DNA of 64,000 bases, from assembly GCA_030530205.1 (NCBI GenBank), contig JAUMVK010000001.1, positions 62,001-126,000 on the forward strand, read 5' to 3'. Shown here piece by piece: positions 57,237 to 64,000 of the stretch (within the stretch, counting starts at the first letter, position 1; every line of letters starts with the position of its first letter). The DNA comes from RGIG3701 sp030530205 (GTDB taxonomy: Bacteria > Planctomycetota > Planctomycetia > Pirellulales > Thermoguttaceae). Made by a program: the position numbers and the translations under genes. The notes under the pieces are model-generated. The model was not told where the DNA came from and did not search any database. It was given only the letters and a program-made list of their open reading frames with translations.

Positions 57237-58985
57237 TCAGTTACAATAAATGGTGAGGAACGATTTACCCGTCACCACGGTATTCTGCGCGATCAACGGC
57301 TCACGCTGCGCGGCCTGAAGGCCCTTCACGTTCGTGTGCGGGAGGAAATGCCCGCAGGAGGACGAAACGTCCAGCCGGAGGCGCTCGCCTTTCCCGATGC
57401 GGAACGCGTGGTCGGAAAACGTGAAATCGATCGCTTTTTCCGTGCCGGGCGTGTAGTCGGGCGTCGTGTAGCAGAGCGACGAAATGTCGTCCCGCAGCGG
57501 GTACGCCTTCCCGTCCTCTTTGATCAGGCTCAGCCGCGCGTAGAAGCACGTGTCCTCGCGGTCCGACTTTCCGACCAGATGCAGCGTCATGCGTCCCTGA
57601 ACGTCCGCAACTTCTTCAAAAGGTTCCGAAAGGAACGACTTCACGTCCGGCCGGAAATCCGGTTCGGGCTGGATCTGCATGCCGCCGAAGTTCAGGCAAA
57701 GCCCCCCCGGGAACGGCGCCGGATTTCGCGGGTCGTACTGGTACGAAATCTCCGCCGGAGCCGCGGCTTGCGGGCCGAGCGTCTTCCGGCCGTTTTTGTC
57801 AGCGTTGAGGTAAAATTTCCGCGCGACCGGGCCGTTTTTCAGGTGCTCGACGCTCTTCCACTCGTTCTCGTACAGCGAGAAATAGGAGATTTTCCCCTTC
57901 GGGATTTTCTGGAGCGGCATCCCTTTTTTCAGGTGGTCGAACCATTCGGACTCCATGCCGGGGAACTCCTCGAAGATCGAGCCGTTCTGGAATTGGATCG
58001 GCGTGGCGGCGTTTTCTTCTTTCCAGCGTCCGCCGTGGTCGTAAGCCCCGACCAGAAGCGCGCACTGGCCCCGCCGTTCGTCGCTCAGACGCTCCCACAT
58101 GTCGAACAGGCCGCCGGTGTAAATGTCGTACCAGTTCGTAGTGAGGAGGACTGGAACCGTGGAATTCGTCAGCGCGTTGAACGAGTCGCTTCCGCCCGCC
58201 GGGGTCTTCCAGAACGGATCATCCTCACGCGGGTGGGAAAGCTCCGCGTCGAGTTCCGGCACGGGTTCACCGAAGTACCGCCGGGAAAAATCGAGCGCGG
58301 GGAACTGGAAGAACGTGACGCTCCGGTCACGCTGGAGGTCGTGATTTTTCTTTTTGTAGCCGCTCACGAACCAGCCGCCGTGAAGCCCGGCCTTAAAGAA
58401 ACCGTTACGGTACAGCACGTTGTAGCGGTTGCAGTCCTGCACGCTCAAAACCGCGCCTTTCACGTCCGGTGGGTTGGTGTCGAGGTAAAGCAGATGGACC
58501 GACGAGAGGTAACTCCCCCCCGTGAGGAATATCTCGCCGTTGTAGAACGGCAGTTTGCGGACCCAGTCGAGCAGGGCGAGGCCATCGGCGCGCTCGTTTT
58601 TGTAGGGGATCCAGTCGCCTTCGCTCATCCCGCAGCCGCGGCAGTGCTGGCAGATGTGCGCGTAGCCGTTTTTCAGGCTCCCGAGATTACCCGCCGCAAA
58701 GTTCGGCATATTGACCGGCTCCTCCGCGACGTAGGGATTTCTCTGAAGGATGATCGCGCACTTCTCCCCTTCAGGCGGGACGTTCCCGTAGGTGTAGATT
58801 TTCACGCCGTCCGCCATTTCGAGCATCGTTTCAAACCAGCGGACCTTCCCGACGCCGGGGAGTTCTTTCTCCTGGACCTGAATGACGGCTTCAGCATCAC
58901 CGGCCGCAAACGAGGAAATACCGATTGCCCCTGCGCCAAGCGCGGCGGACGTTTTGAGGAAGTGACGGCGGGAAACGTTTTTCAT
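57237..58985 (-). CDS. Tat-exported CocE/NonD family hydrolase
   Basis: A 582-residue X-Pro dipeptidyl-peptidase-like (CocE/NonD) alpha/beta hydrolase. A twin-arginine signal (SRRHFLKTSAALGAGAIGISSFAAGDA) is followed by the catalytic domain. The nucleophile serine is in LTGGSYLSS, the aspartate probably in TTNWYDIYTGG, the histidine in GAYDHGGRW; QHCRGCGMSEGDW is the family's RG.G.S motif. A C-terminal jelly-roll PepX_C domain follows (about 410-582: EVADVQGRMTLHLVGKSDREDTCFYARL, LRLDVSSSCGHFLPHTN). It cleaves esters or acyl bonds; the substrate is unknown. Confidence 0.9.
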   Translation of the reverse strand: MKNVSRRHFLKTSAALGAGAIGISSFAAGDAEAVIQVQEKELPGVGKVRWFETMLEMADGVKIYTYGNVPPEGEKCAIILQRNPYVAEEPVNMPNFAAGNLGSLKNGYAHICQHCRGCGMSEGDWIPYKNERADGLALLDWVRKLPFYNGEIFLTGGSYLSSVHLLYLDTNPPDVKGAVLSVQDCNRYNVLYRNGFFKAGLHGGWFVSGYKKKNHDLQRDRSVTFFQFPALDFSRRYFGEPVPELDAELSHPREDDPFWKTPAGGSDSFNALTNSTVPVLLTTNWYDIYTGGLFDMWERLSDERRGQCALLVGAYDHGGRWKEENAATPIQFQNGSIFEEFPGMESEWFDHLKKGMPLQKIPKGKISYFSLYENEWKSVEHLKNGPVARKFYLNADKNGRKTLGPQAAAPAEISYQYDPRNPAPFPGGLCLNFGGMQIQPEPDFRPDVKSFLSEPFEEVADVQGRMTLHLVGKSDREDTCFYARLSLIKEDGKAYPLRDDISSLCYTTPDYTPGTEKAIDFTFSDHAFRIGKGERLRLDVSSSCGHFLPHTNVKGLQAAQREPLIAQNTVVTGKSFLTIYCN

Positions 58986-59028
58986 GAAAAAAACCTTTTA
59001 AAAGACGAAACGATGGAATCCTTCTTAC

Positions 59029-59057
59029 AGTATAAGTGAATCCCCCGGTTTTGTCAA
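59029..59057 (-). promoter_or_regulatory. Promoter of the CocE-type hydrolase gene
   Basis: Perfect TTGACA (59052-59057), 17-base spacer, TATACT (59029-59034) on the minus strand, about 45 bases before the ATG at 58985. Confidence 0.65.
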
Positions 59058-59127
59058 GCAGGGAGGCAATATTTTCTTGGTCCTTGTATTCCAATTCCAT
59101 AGTAAACGTTTCTAAGGCCAATTTAAA

Positions 59128-59164
59128 CACGGATTTTCACGGATTATAAGGATTTACGTGGATT
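59128..59164. repeat. Short CACGGATT direct repeats in the divergent intergenic region
   Basis: CACGGATT occurs at 59128-59135 and 59138-59145, and a related ACGTGGATT at 59156-59164; its complement AATCCACGT is at 59217-59225. The remainder of the 407-base gap between the divergent genes (58986-59392) holds two promoters and no gene that I can see. Confidence 0.45.
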
Positions 59165-59262
59165 ACTGATGAAAAGGTTCAAGTGTTTCCTGAAAAAAAT
59201 CTTTTGATCTCTGAAAATCCACGTTTAGTAAAGGGCTTTTTAAATGTAATTCGTGGGGGGGC

Positions 59263-59291
59263 TTGATGGGATCAGGGGAATCGGGTATAAT
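59263..59291 (+). promoter_or_regulatory. Promoter of the second Gfo/Idh/MocA gene
   Basis: TTGATG (59263-59268), 17-base spacer, perfect TATAAT (59286-59291); leader of about 95 bases. Confidence 0.6.
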
Positions 59292-59392
59292 CGGAGAATC
59301 AATGATTATGGATTCCTGACCGAACACGGCGCACTGCGTGTTGTTCCCGCAATCCCAACCAAACCTTCCTCAATCCAAACTGGAGATCACTC

Positions 59393-60694
59393 ATGAAAAG
59401 ACGTGAATTTTTGAAAACCACGGCCGCTTTTGGCCTTTTTCTTCCCGGGATTTCCGGCCTTGCCCGCGGCGACGCTTCCCCGAATGAGCGCGTGAATGTC
59501 GCTCTGATCGGGATCGGCGGTCAGGGAGGTCATCAGGTCGGCGGCCTCGGCTCGCAGAACGTCGTGGCCCTGTGCGACGTCGATGACGCCCGTGCGGGCG
59601 GCGTGTACGGAAAATTCCCCAACGCGAAAAAGTACTACGACTACCGCAAAATGTTCGACGAAATGTCCAACCAGTTCGACGCCGTCGCGGTCAGCACGCC
59701 GGACCATTCCCACTTCCACCCGTCTTGGATTGGGATGCAGCTCAACAAGCATTTGTACCTCGAAAAACCGATGGCGCACTGCGTCAAGGAGTGCCGGATC
59801 CTGACGGAACTGGCGCGTGAGAAGAAACTGGCGACCCAGCTCGGGATGCAGCGTCACGCCATGCCGTCGATGCGGCGGACGGTCGAGGCGGTCCAGTCCG
59901 GGGCCATCGGCGAGATCGTCGAGGTTTACAGCCGGATCGGCGGCGACCGCGGAATGCCCCAGCCGCTCGATTTCTCGAAGCCGAAGCCGGAAACGCTGGA
60001 CTGGGAGGTCTGGATCGGCCCGGCAAAATTCCGTCCGTACACGTCGGGGCTTTGCCCGTACAACTGGCGCTTCTGGTGGGATTACGGCACGGGCGAGACG
60101 GGGAACTGGTGCTGCCACATCCTGGAGATCCCGTTCTGGGCGCTGAACCTCACGTACCCGGAAAAGGTCTCGGCTGTCGGACCGGAAGTGGACCCGGAAC
60201 GCACCTCCAAGGGGATGGACGTCGTGTTCGACTTCCCGGCCGTCGGCGACCGCAAGGCACTGAAACTCTACTGGAGCCACGGCGGATTCAACCGCGAGAT
60301 CAAGAAACACCTCGAACGCTTCGGAGACCGCAAAATCAAGATGGGGAACACGTTCTTCGTCGGGACCAAAGGCGTGATCTCGTGCGATTTCGGCTGGCAC
60401 GAAGTGCACCTCTATGACGAAAAGGCCGAGTACCAGGCCCCGGCCGAGACGATCCCGCCGTCTCCGGGCTTCCATCGGGAGTGGCTCAACGCGATCAAGG
60501 GCGGCGAGCCGGCGACGTGCAATTTCGATTTCTCGGGCAAAATCGCCGAGGCGGGCCTCCTCGGGAATGCCGCCTATCGGGTTGGCGCGGTTGAGGGGAT
60601 CCGCTGGAACTGGCAGGAAATCAAGTCGCCTGACTGCGCCGCGATCGACGAGCTCAACTACCCGAACTACCGTAAAGGCTGGGAAATTGGCTGA
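59393..60694 (+). CDS. Tat-exported Gfo/Idh/MocA family oxidoreductase
   Basis: A 433-residue protein with a twin-arginine signal (KRREFLKTTAAFGLFLPGISGLARG). The Rossmann part VNVALIGIGGQGGHQVGG and VVALCDVDDARA is followed by VSTPDHSHFHPSWIGMQLNKHLYLEKPMAHCVKECR with the EKP motif. WEVWIGPAKFRPYTSGLCPYNWRFWWDYGTGETGNWCCH matches the exported planctomycete type. It differs clearly from the protein at 49304-50602, so they are old paralogues. GGAG precedes the ATG at eight bases. Confidence 0.9.
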   Translation: MKRREFLKTTAAFGLFLPGISGLARGDASPNERVNVALIGIGGQGGHQVGGLGSQNVVALCDVDDARAGGVYGKFPNAKKYYDYRKMFDEMSNQFDAVAVSTPDHSHFHPSWIGMQLNKHLYLEKPMAHCVKECRILTELAREKKLATQLGMQRHAMPSMRRTVEAVQSGAIGEIVEVYSRIGGDRGMPQPLDFSKPKPETLDWEVWIGPAKFRPYTSGLCPYNWRFWWDYGTGETGNWCCHILEIPFWALNLTYPEKVSAVGPEVDPERTSKGMDVVFDFPAVGDRKALKLYWSHGGFNREIKKHLERFGDRKIKMGNTFFVGTKGVISCDFGWHEVHLYDEKAEYQAPAETIPPSPGFHREWLNAIKGGEPATCNFDFSGKIAEAGLLGNAAYRVGAVEGIRWNWQEIKSPDCAAIDELNYPNYRKGWEIG

Positions 60695-60704
60695 TTTGAT
60701 GCGG

Positions 60705-60753
60705 TGGTACCATGGGAATGAACCTTTCTCCTCATCCCCATGGTGCCATTTTT
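60705..60753 (+). terminator. Terminator of the second Gfo/Idh/MocA gene
   Basis: GGTACCATGGG and CCCATGGTGCC form an 11-bp stem with one mismatch and a loop of about 20 bases, followed by ATTTTT, ten bases after the stop codon. Confidence 0.75.
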
Positions 60754-60777
60754 CACAGTGTTTCGATGCTCCGTTCC

Positions 60778-61005
60778 GGATTCGGGACTGAGCGGAAAAC
60801 CATCTGCCCCAATGCGGGGATTTCGTCCCCGGAGTCCATCGTCATTCCAGAAAGCGTAAAGACTATCGGCGTGTAACACCTGAAGACTGTTTACGTGGTG
60901 ACAGGGACAAAAGCGGCGGAATTTGCCCGGAAATTCAACTATGACTTTAAAGTCAGGAAACTCTCCTGCGGAGACATCGTTTACTTTGTTGTCTTCAATC
61001 CATAA
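60778..61005 (+). pseudogene. Fragment of a BspA-like leucine-rich-repeat protein
   Basis: One frame reads GFGTERKTICPNAGISSPES, then IVIPESVKTIGV, an in-frame TAA (60874-60876), then LKTVYVVTGTKAAEFARKF and a segment with FKVRKL before the stop at 61003-61005. This matches the LRR_5 (BspA-type) repeat pattern, where IP.SV..IG...F.GC..L.TVYV is usual, and the GT.A.EFA.KF ending of such proteins. The stop falls where the repeat should read GE.AF, and there is no start or signal peptide. It looks like the decayed last repeats of a surface protein. Confidence 0.6.
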
Positions 61006-61030
61006 TTCATTAAATTTGTAGGGTCATTTC

Positions 61031-63484
61031 ATGCCAGATTCCGATGCCGAACTTTTTGCCATTTTGGACAAATACATGAATATCCCGGCCGAGGAACTGC
61101 CGACCCGGGAAGAGATCAAGGCGCAATATCCGGCTTTGGCGGATGAGATTTGGCGGTGTCTGGAGGGAATGACCTTTCTGAAAAAGGAAGAAGCGTCGCG
61201 TCAGGCCAAGCTTTCCTCTTTCGTTACGCCTCCTGCTACTGATTCGGACGTTTTGAGTGACTCGACGAAAAGTTTTTCTGCGACTCAAACCCACGGTGGG
61301 GGAAAAAGGCCGGATGTCATGCTTGGCCTGGAGCCGATTGGGGATTTTGAGCTGGTGCGAGAGATTGCCCGCGGCGGGATGGGGGTCGTTTATGAAGCGT
61401 GGCAAAACTCCCTGAACCGGCTGGTTGCCCTGAAAGTCCTGCCTCTTGCCTCAACATTTGATGAACGTCAACTTCAGCGTTTCCATAACGAAGCGGCAGC
61501 CGCGGCCCAGCTCGAACACACGGGCATCGTCCCCATTTACGCCATCGGAACGGACAGGGGGATCCACTATTACGCGATGAAGCTGATCAACGGGCCACAC
61601 CTCGGAACGATCATTCACGCACTGCGGGATGAGCCTCCTGCTGAGAAAAGCCCTGATAATTCGACCGTTGCCATGGCGGAATCGTCCGATATGGCCGTAC
61701 CGGAATCCGAAGAAGTCATGACAGACGATACTGTCGATTTCCAGCCGGATAAACCTGCCGTCCCCGCCCCACAGAAGGACGAAAACGAAGTCACGGCTTC
61801 GATGAAGAGTCTGTACAAAGAGCGCCGTGCCGAGTATTTTCGTACCGTGGCCAAGCTGATGAAACAGGCGGCAGACGCACTGGATTACGCACATCAGTGT
61901 GGTGTGATCCATCGTGACATCAAACCAGCGAACCTGATGCTCGACTCGGAAAACCAGCTTTGGATCACAGACTTTGGTCTGGCGCAAGTTCGTTCGGACG
62001 TTCACCTCACACACACGGGCGAGATTTTCGGCACCCCGCGCTACATGAGTCCCGAACAGGCGCAGGGACATAACCGGCTGGCGGACCATCGGGTCGATAT
62101 TTACTCGCTGGGTTCCACATTTTACGAGTTCCTGACCCTTCACCCACTTTTTGGAAAAACGAATCACGTCGAGCTTTTGAAGAAAATCACGCAGGAGGAA
62201 CCGAAGAAACTTCGGGCGTGGGATCCCGAAATTCCGCGTGATCTGGAAACGATTCTTCTCAAGTGTCTCGCGAAGCTGCCCACCGATCGTTACGAAACGG
62301 CTGCGGAACTTTCGGCAGATTTAGAACGTTTTCTTGAAAACCTTCCCATCAAAGCACGACGGCCGGGTTTTTTCGAGCTGGCGACAAAATGGAACGCCCG
62401 TCACCCGTGGTTTCTTCGTTTTGTCTTCCTGATTTTGATGACTCTCTGGCTTGGTCTGGCGATTAACCACCACCAGCTCAGTCAGGAGAAATCCCGAACA
62501 CAGGAAGCTCTTGGCGAGGCCCAAGCCCGATTTGAGAAAGCCCGAAGCGCAGCCGACAAACTGGTGAAAATCGCAGAAGAAGAGCTTTCCACCGCGTCTT
62601 CCCTGGAAATTCGCCGTGCCCGGCAGAAAGTGCTCGATACGGCTCTGGTTTTGTATCAGGATTTTCTCACGATCGACGAACTGGACCCTGAAACCGAGCA
62701 GCAACTCACGTCGATTCGGAATTATGTTCAACAATTCATGGAGCTTTTGGCCGAGTCGGACGGTTTGCCGCCGATTTTCCTCCTGATGGACTACGATGTA
62801 CAGACGGATTTGCAGATTACGCAGGAACAAAAGGAAAAAATCATGCGTTTTAACCGGGAATTTCGTGAAAAAGGTGAACAAATCTTCAGGAATTCCCGAG
62901 ATGTAACTCAGGAAATGCGCGTTCAGGTAATGACCGAGCAGATTCGTTCAACTGATTCGTTCCTGAAAGAAGTTTTAACGAAGAATCAGAAAGCTCGCCT
63001 GCGCCAGATCCAGCTTCAAATCCAGCCAGAAAGAATTCTTGACGAAAATGTTCGCAAGGAACTTCAGCTCACGGAGGATCAAATCACCCAGCTTGAAAAA
63101 AAGCTGAGTATTTCCAATAATCGCCCGGGGCGTAATTTTGAGCCGTACCATCAGCCCGGTATTGCTCCGCGTCTCAACCGGACGGACACAAAAGCCCAAA
63201 TCCCTCAACCCCCGCAATCCAGGCCGACTCCTCCTCAATTTTCCCAACGGTCACAAAGAGGGGATTTTAAAGAGATCCTGACACCGGAACAGCTGAAGAA
63301 GTGGGAATCCATGAAGGGCAAAACGTTCAAAAGAATGAATCGCATGAGACCTCCTTTTGATCGAAATGGTTGGAGAAGACGCGAGGGAGAACCCAAGGAC
63401 ACAAAGGAACCGGCACAGGAAAAAAGCAACGTCGAAAATTCAACGGAGAGTTCCCTTTCTGAGGGACAAAAAATCACTCCGTGA
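61031..63484 (+). CDS. Membrane-bound Ser/Thr protein kinase
   Basis: An 817-residue PknB-type kinase. The kinase domain (about 107-435) has GGMGVVYEA, the ATP lysine in VALKVLPL, HRDIKPANLML, DFGLA, GTPRYMSPEQAQG and DIYSLGSTFYEFLT: all catalytic residues are present. About 75 extra acidic, Pro-rich residues (about 200-275) are inserted after the hinge (GPHLGTIIHAL). One membrane segment follows (about 457-477). The outer part is helical with LT-x-EQ/DQ motifs (ITQEQKEKIMRF, LTEDQITQLEKKL, LTPEQLKKWESMKG) as in small periplasmic Spy/LTXXQ-like proteins, and a Pro/Arg/Glu-rich tail. Probably senses an envelope signal and phosphorylates inside; targets unknown. Confidence 0.92.
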   Translation: MPDSDAELFAILDKYMNIPAEELPTREEIKAQYPALADEIWRCLEGMTFLKKEEASRQAKLSSFVTPPATDSDVLSDSTKSFSATQTHGGGKRPDVMLGLEPIGDFELVREIARGGMGVVYEAWQNSLNRLVALKVLPLASTFDERQLQRFHNEAAAAAQLEHTGIVPIYAIGTDRGIHYYAMKLINGPHLGTIIHALRDEPPAEKSPDNSTVAMAESSDMAVPESEEVMTDDTVDFQPDKPAVPAPQKDENEVTASMKSLYKERRAEYFRTVAKLMKQAADALDYAHQCGVIHRDIKPANLMLDSENQLWITDFGLAQVRSDVHLTHTGEIFGTPRYMSPEQAQGHNRLADHRVDIYSLGSTFYEFLTLHPLFGKTNHVELLKKITQEEPKKLRAWDPEIPRDLETILLKCLAKLPTDRYETAAELSADLERFLENLPIKARRPGFFELATKWNARHPWFLRFVFLILMTLWLGLAINHHQLSQEKSRTQEALGEAQARFEKARSAADKLVKIAEEELSTASSLEIRRARQKVLDTALVLYQDFLTIDELDPETEQQLTSIRNYVQQFMELLAESDGLPPIFLLMDYDVQTDLQITQEQKEKIMRFNREFREKGEQIFRNSRDVTQEMRVQVMTEQIRSTDSFLKEVLTKNQKARLRQIQLQIQPERILDENVRKELQLTEDQITQLEKKLSISNNRPGRNFEPYHQPGIAPRLNRTDTKAQIPQPPQSRPTPPQFSQRSQRGDFKEILTPEQLKKWESMKGKTFKRMNRMRPPFDRNGWRRREGEPKDTKEPAQEKSNVENSTESSLSEGQKITP

Positions 63485-63875
63485 TGTTGGATACATCAGG
63501 CTTGAAATACTGCAGGCCGCTTTGACGCAGTTCGTTGGGCGTATGTTTGAACTCACGTTTTATGGCCACACATAAGTGAGAAATGCTTCGGAAACCGGTC
63601 ATTTTCGCGATTTCCGCCAGTTTGAGGCGTGTACTGGTAAGAAGTTCCAGCGCTTTACTGGTCTGAACCTTTAAAATTTCCGTATGAGGAGAAGAATTCA
63701 GATACTTTTGGAATCTGCGTTCCAAGGTCCGCCGCGGGAGTTGGGTCGCTTCGACGAGTTCCTCAACACGCAAACCCTGGCATGCTTTTTCGCGGATCAT
63801 ATTCATCGCGAGAGCCAAAGCAGCATCGTTGATTTCGCCATTGGGGAGGCAGACCTTTTCGACTGGCAGTAACAT
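63474..63875 (-). CDS. Short AraC-type DNA-binding protein
   Basis: A 133-residue protein consisting almost only of an AraC/XylS DNA-binding domain: two helix-turn-helix units, RVEELVEATQLPRRTLERRFQKYL and KLAEIAKMTGFRSISHLCVAIKREFKHTPNELR. It resembles the C-terminal third of planctomycete XylR-type regulators (compare AMNMIREKACQGLRVEEL and SPHTEILKVQTSKALELL), but the sugar-sensing domain is absent: an in-frame TAA lies about 45 bases upstream of the ATG at 63875. GGAGA stands before the ATG. It overlaps the kinase gene end by 11 bases on the other strand. It may be a stand-alone regulator or the remnant of a longer one. Confidence 0.75.
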   Translation of the reverse strand: MLLPVEKVCLPNGEINDAALALAMNMIREKACQGLRVEELVEATQLPRRTLERRFQKYLNSSPHTEILKVQTSKALELLTSTRLKLAEIAKMTGFRSISHLCVAIKREFKHTPNELRQSGLQYFKPDVSNITE

Positions 63876-64000
63876 ATAATTTCTCCAATTATAAAACGGA
63901 ATAGTTTGAGTAGTTTAAGGGAGATTTCCGGAAAATGATTAGCCTAAAGTATCGTGATGAGAAATCTGAAAAAAATTTCCTTGGAAAACTCAAATGCAAT

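Noticed and set aside
57336..59039. Plus-strand open frame of 567 codons opposite the CocE-type gene
   Set aside because: Val/Arg-rich shadow translation; the minus-strand protein has the catalytic motifs and Tat signal.
1..64000. tRNA or rRNA genes
   Set aside because: No cloverleaf with TTCGA-type T-loop and matching acceptor arms, and no rRNA-like stretch, was noticed in the intergenic regions; a covariance-model search would be decisive.

Overview
The window reads as the chromosome of an anaerobic, probably gut- or sediment-associated member of the Planctomycetota/PVC group. The evidence is the combination of a DUF1559 pseudopilin with an H-X9-DG tail, three PEP-CTERM surface proteins, Tat-exported Gfo/Idh/MocA oxidoreductases, an SHD1 domain protein, a membrane Ser/Thr kinase, a VWA/STN giant protein, and many secreted glycan-active proteins scattered as single genes. 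Oxygen-sensitive chemistry (ThiH, a HydE-like radical SAM protein, a RACo-type corrinoid activator) points to an anaerobe. No tRNA, rRNA, CRISPR array, integrase or complete insertion sequence was recognised.

Layout: 1-4.1 kb aroA 3' end, DUF1559 gene, U32 peptidase. 4.1-14.5 kb PEP-CTERM and autotransporter-like repeat proteins, a secreted terpene-cyclase-fold protein and a DUF1080 hydrolase. 14.8-30.3 kb a sulfur-metabolism island of three operons: mnmA-like/hydE-like/thiG/thiH/pdxS/pdxT; cysM/mec/cysO/moeZ/encapsulin/cysteine desulfurase/cysE; and, on the other strand, thiS/thiF/metB/patB. 30.7-41.8 kb glycerate kinase, BNR_4 protein, hexosaminidase-like protein, RecQ, RACo, DUF6807. 41.9-49.2 kb lipoprotein, ThpR, the giant VWA/STN protein, a phosphodiesterase, infC. 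49.3-60.7 kb two Gfo/Idh/MocA proteins, a 46-residue-repeat beta-helix protein, a GH-A glycosidase, the SHD1 protein and a CocE-type hydrolase. 60.8-64 kb a decayed BspA-like fragment, a Ser/Thr kinase and a short AraC-type regulator.

The centrepiece is the sulfur island. A Family 2A encapsulin shell gene is followed directly by its expected cargo, a SufS-type cysteine desulfurase with a disordered Ala/Pro/Ser-rich N-terminal extension, and by a serine acetyltransferase. In the same transcription unit lie all parts of a sulfur-carrier-protein route to cysteine of the mycobacterial CysM/CysO/Mec/MoeZ kind. The flanking operons make thiamin thiazole and PLP, the cofactor of four enzymes here, and handle transsulfuration or C-S cleavage. 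The promoter regions of all three operons carry a palindrome CTAC-N7-GTAG (five copies, three of them exact), so the island is probably one regulon for making, storing and releasing sulfur.

The genome also carries several small palindromic repeat families. One has 9-bp arms, recurs at gene ends and once makes a terminator. One of about 130 bp sits in a terminator position in one place and in frame inside the U32 gene in another. Heptamer repeats form inverted arms around terminators, and a GGAGTGCG-bounded element lies upstream of one gene.
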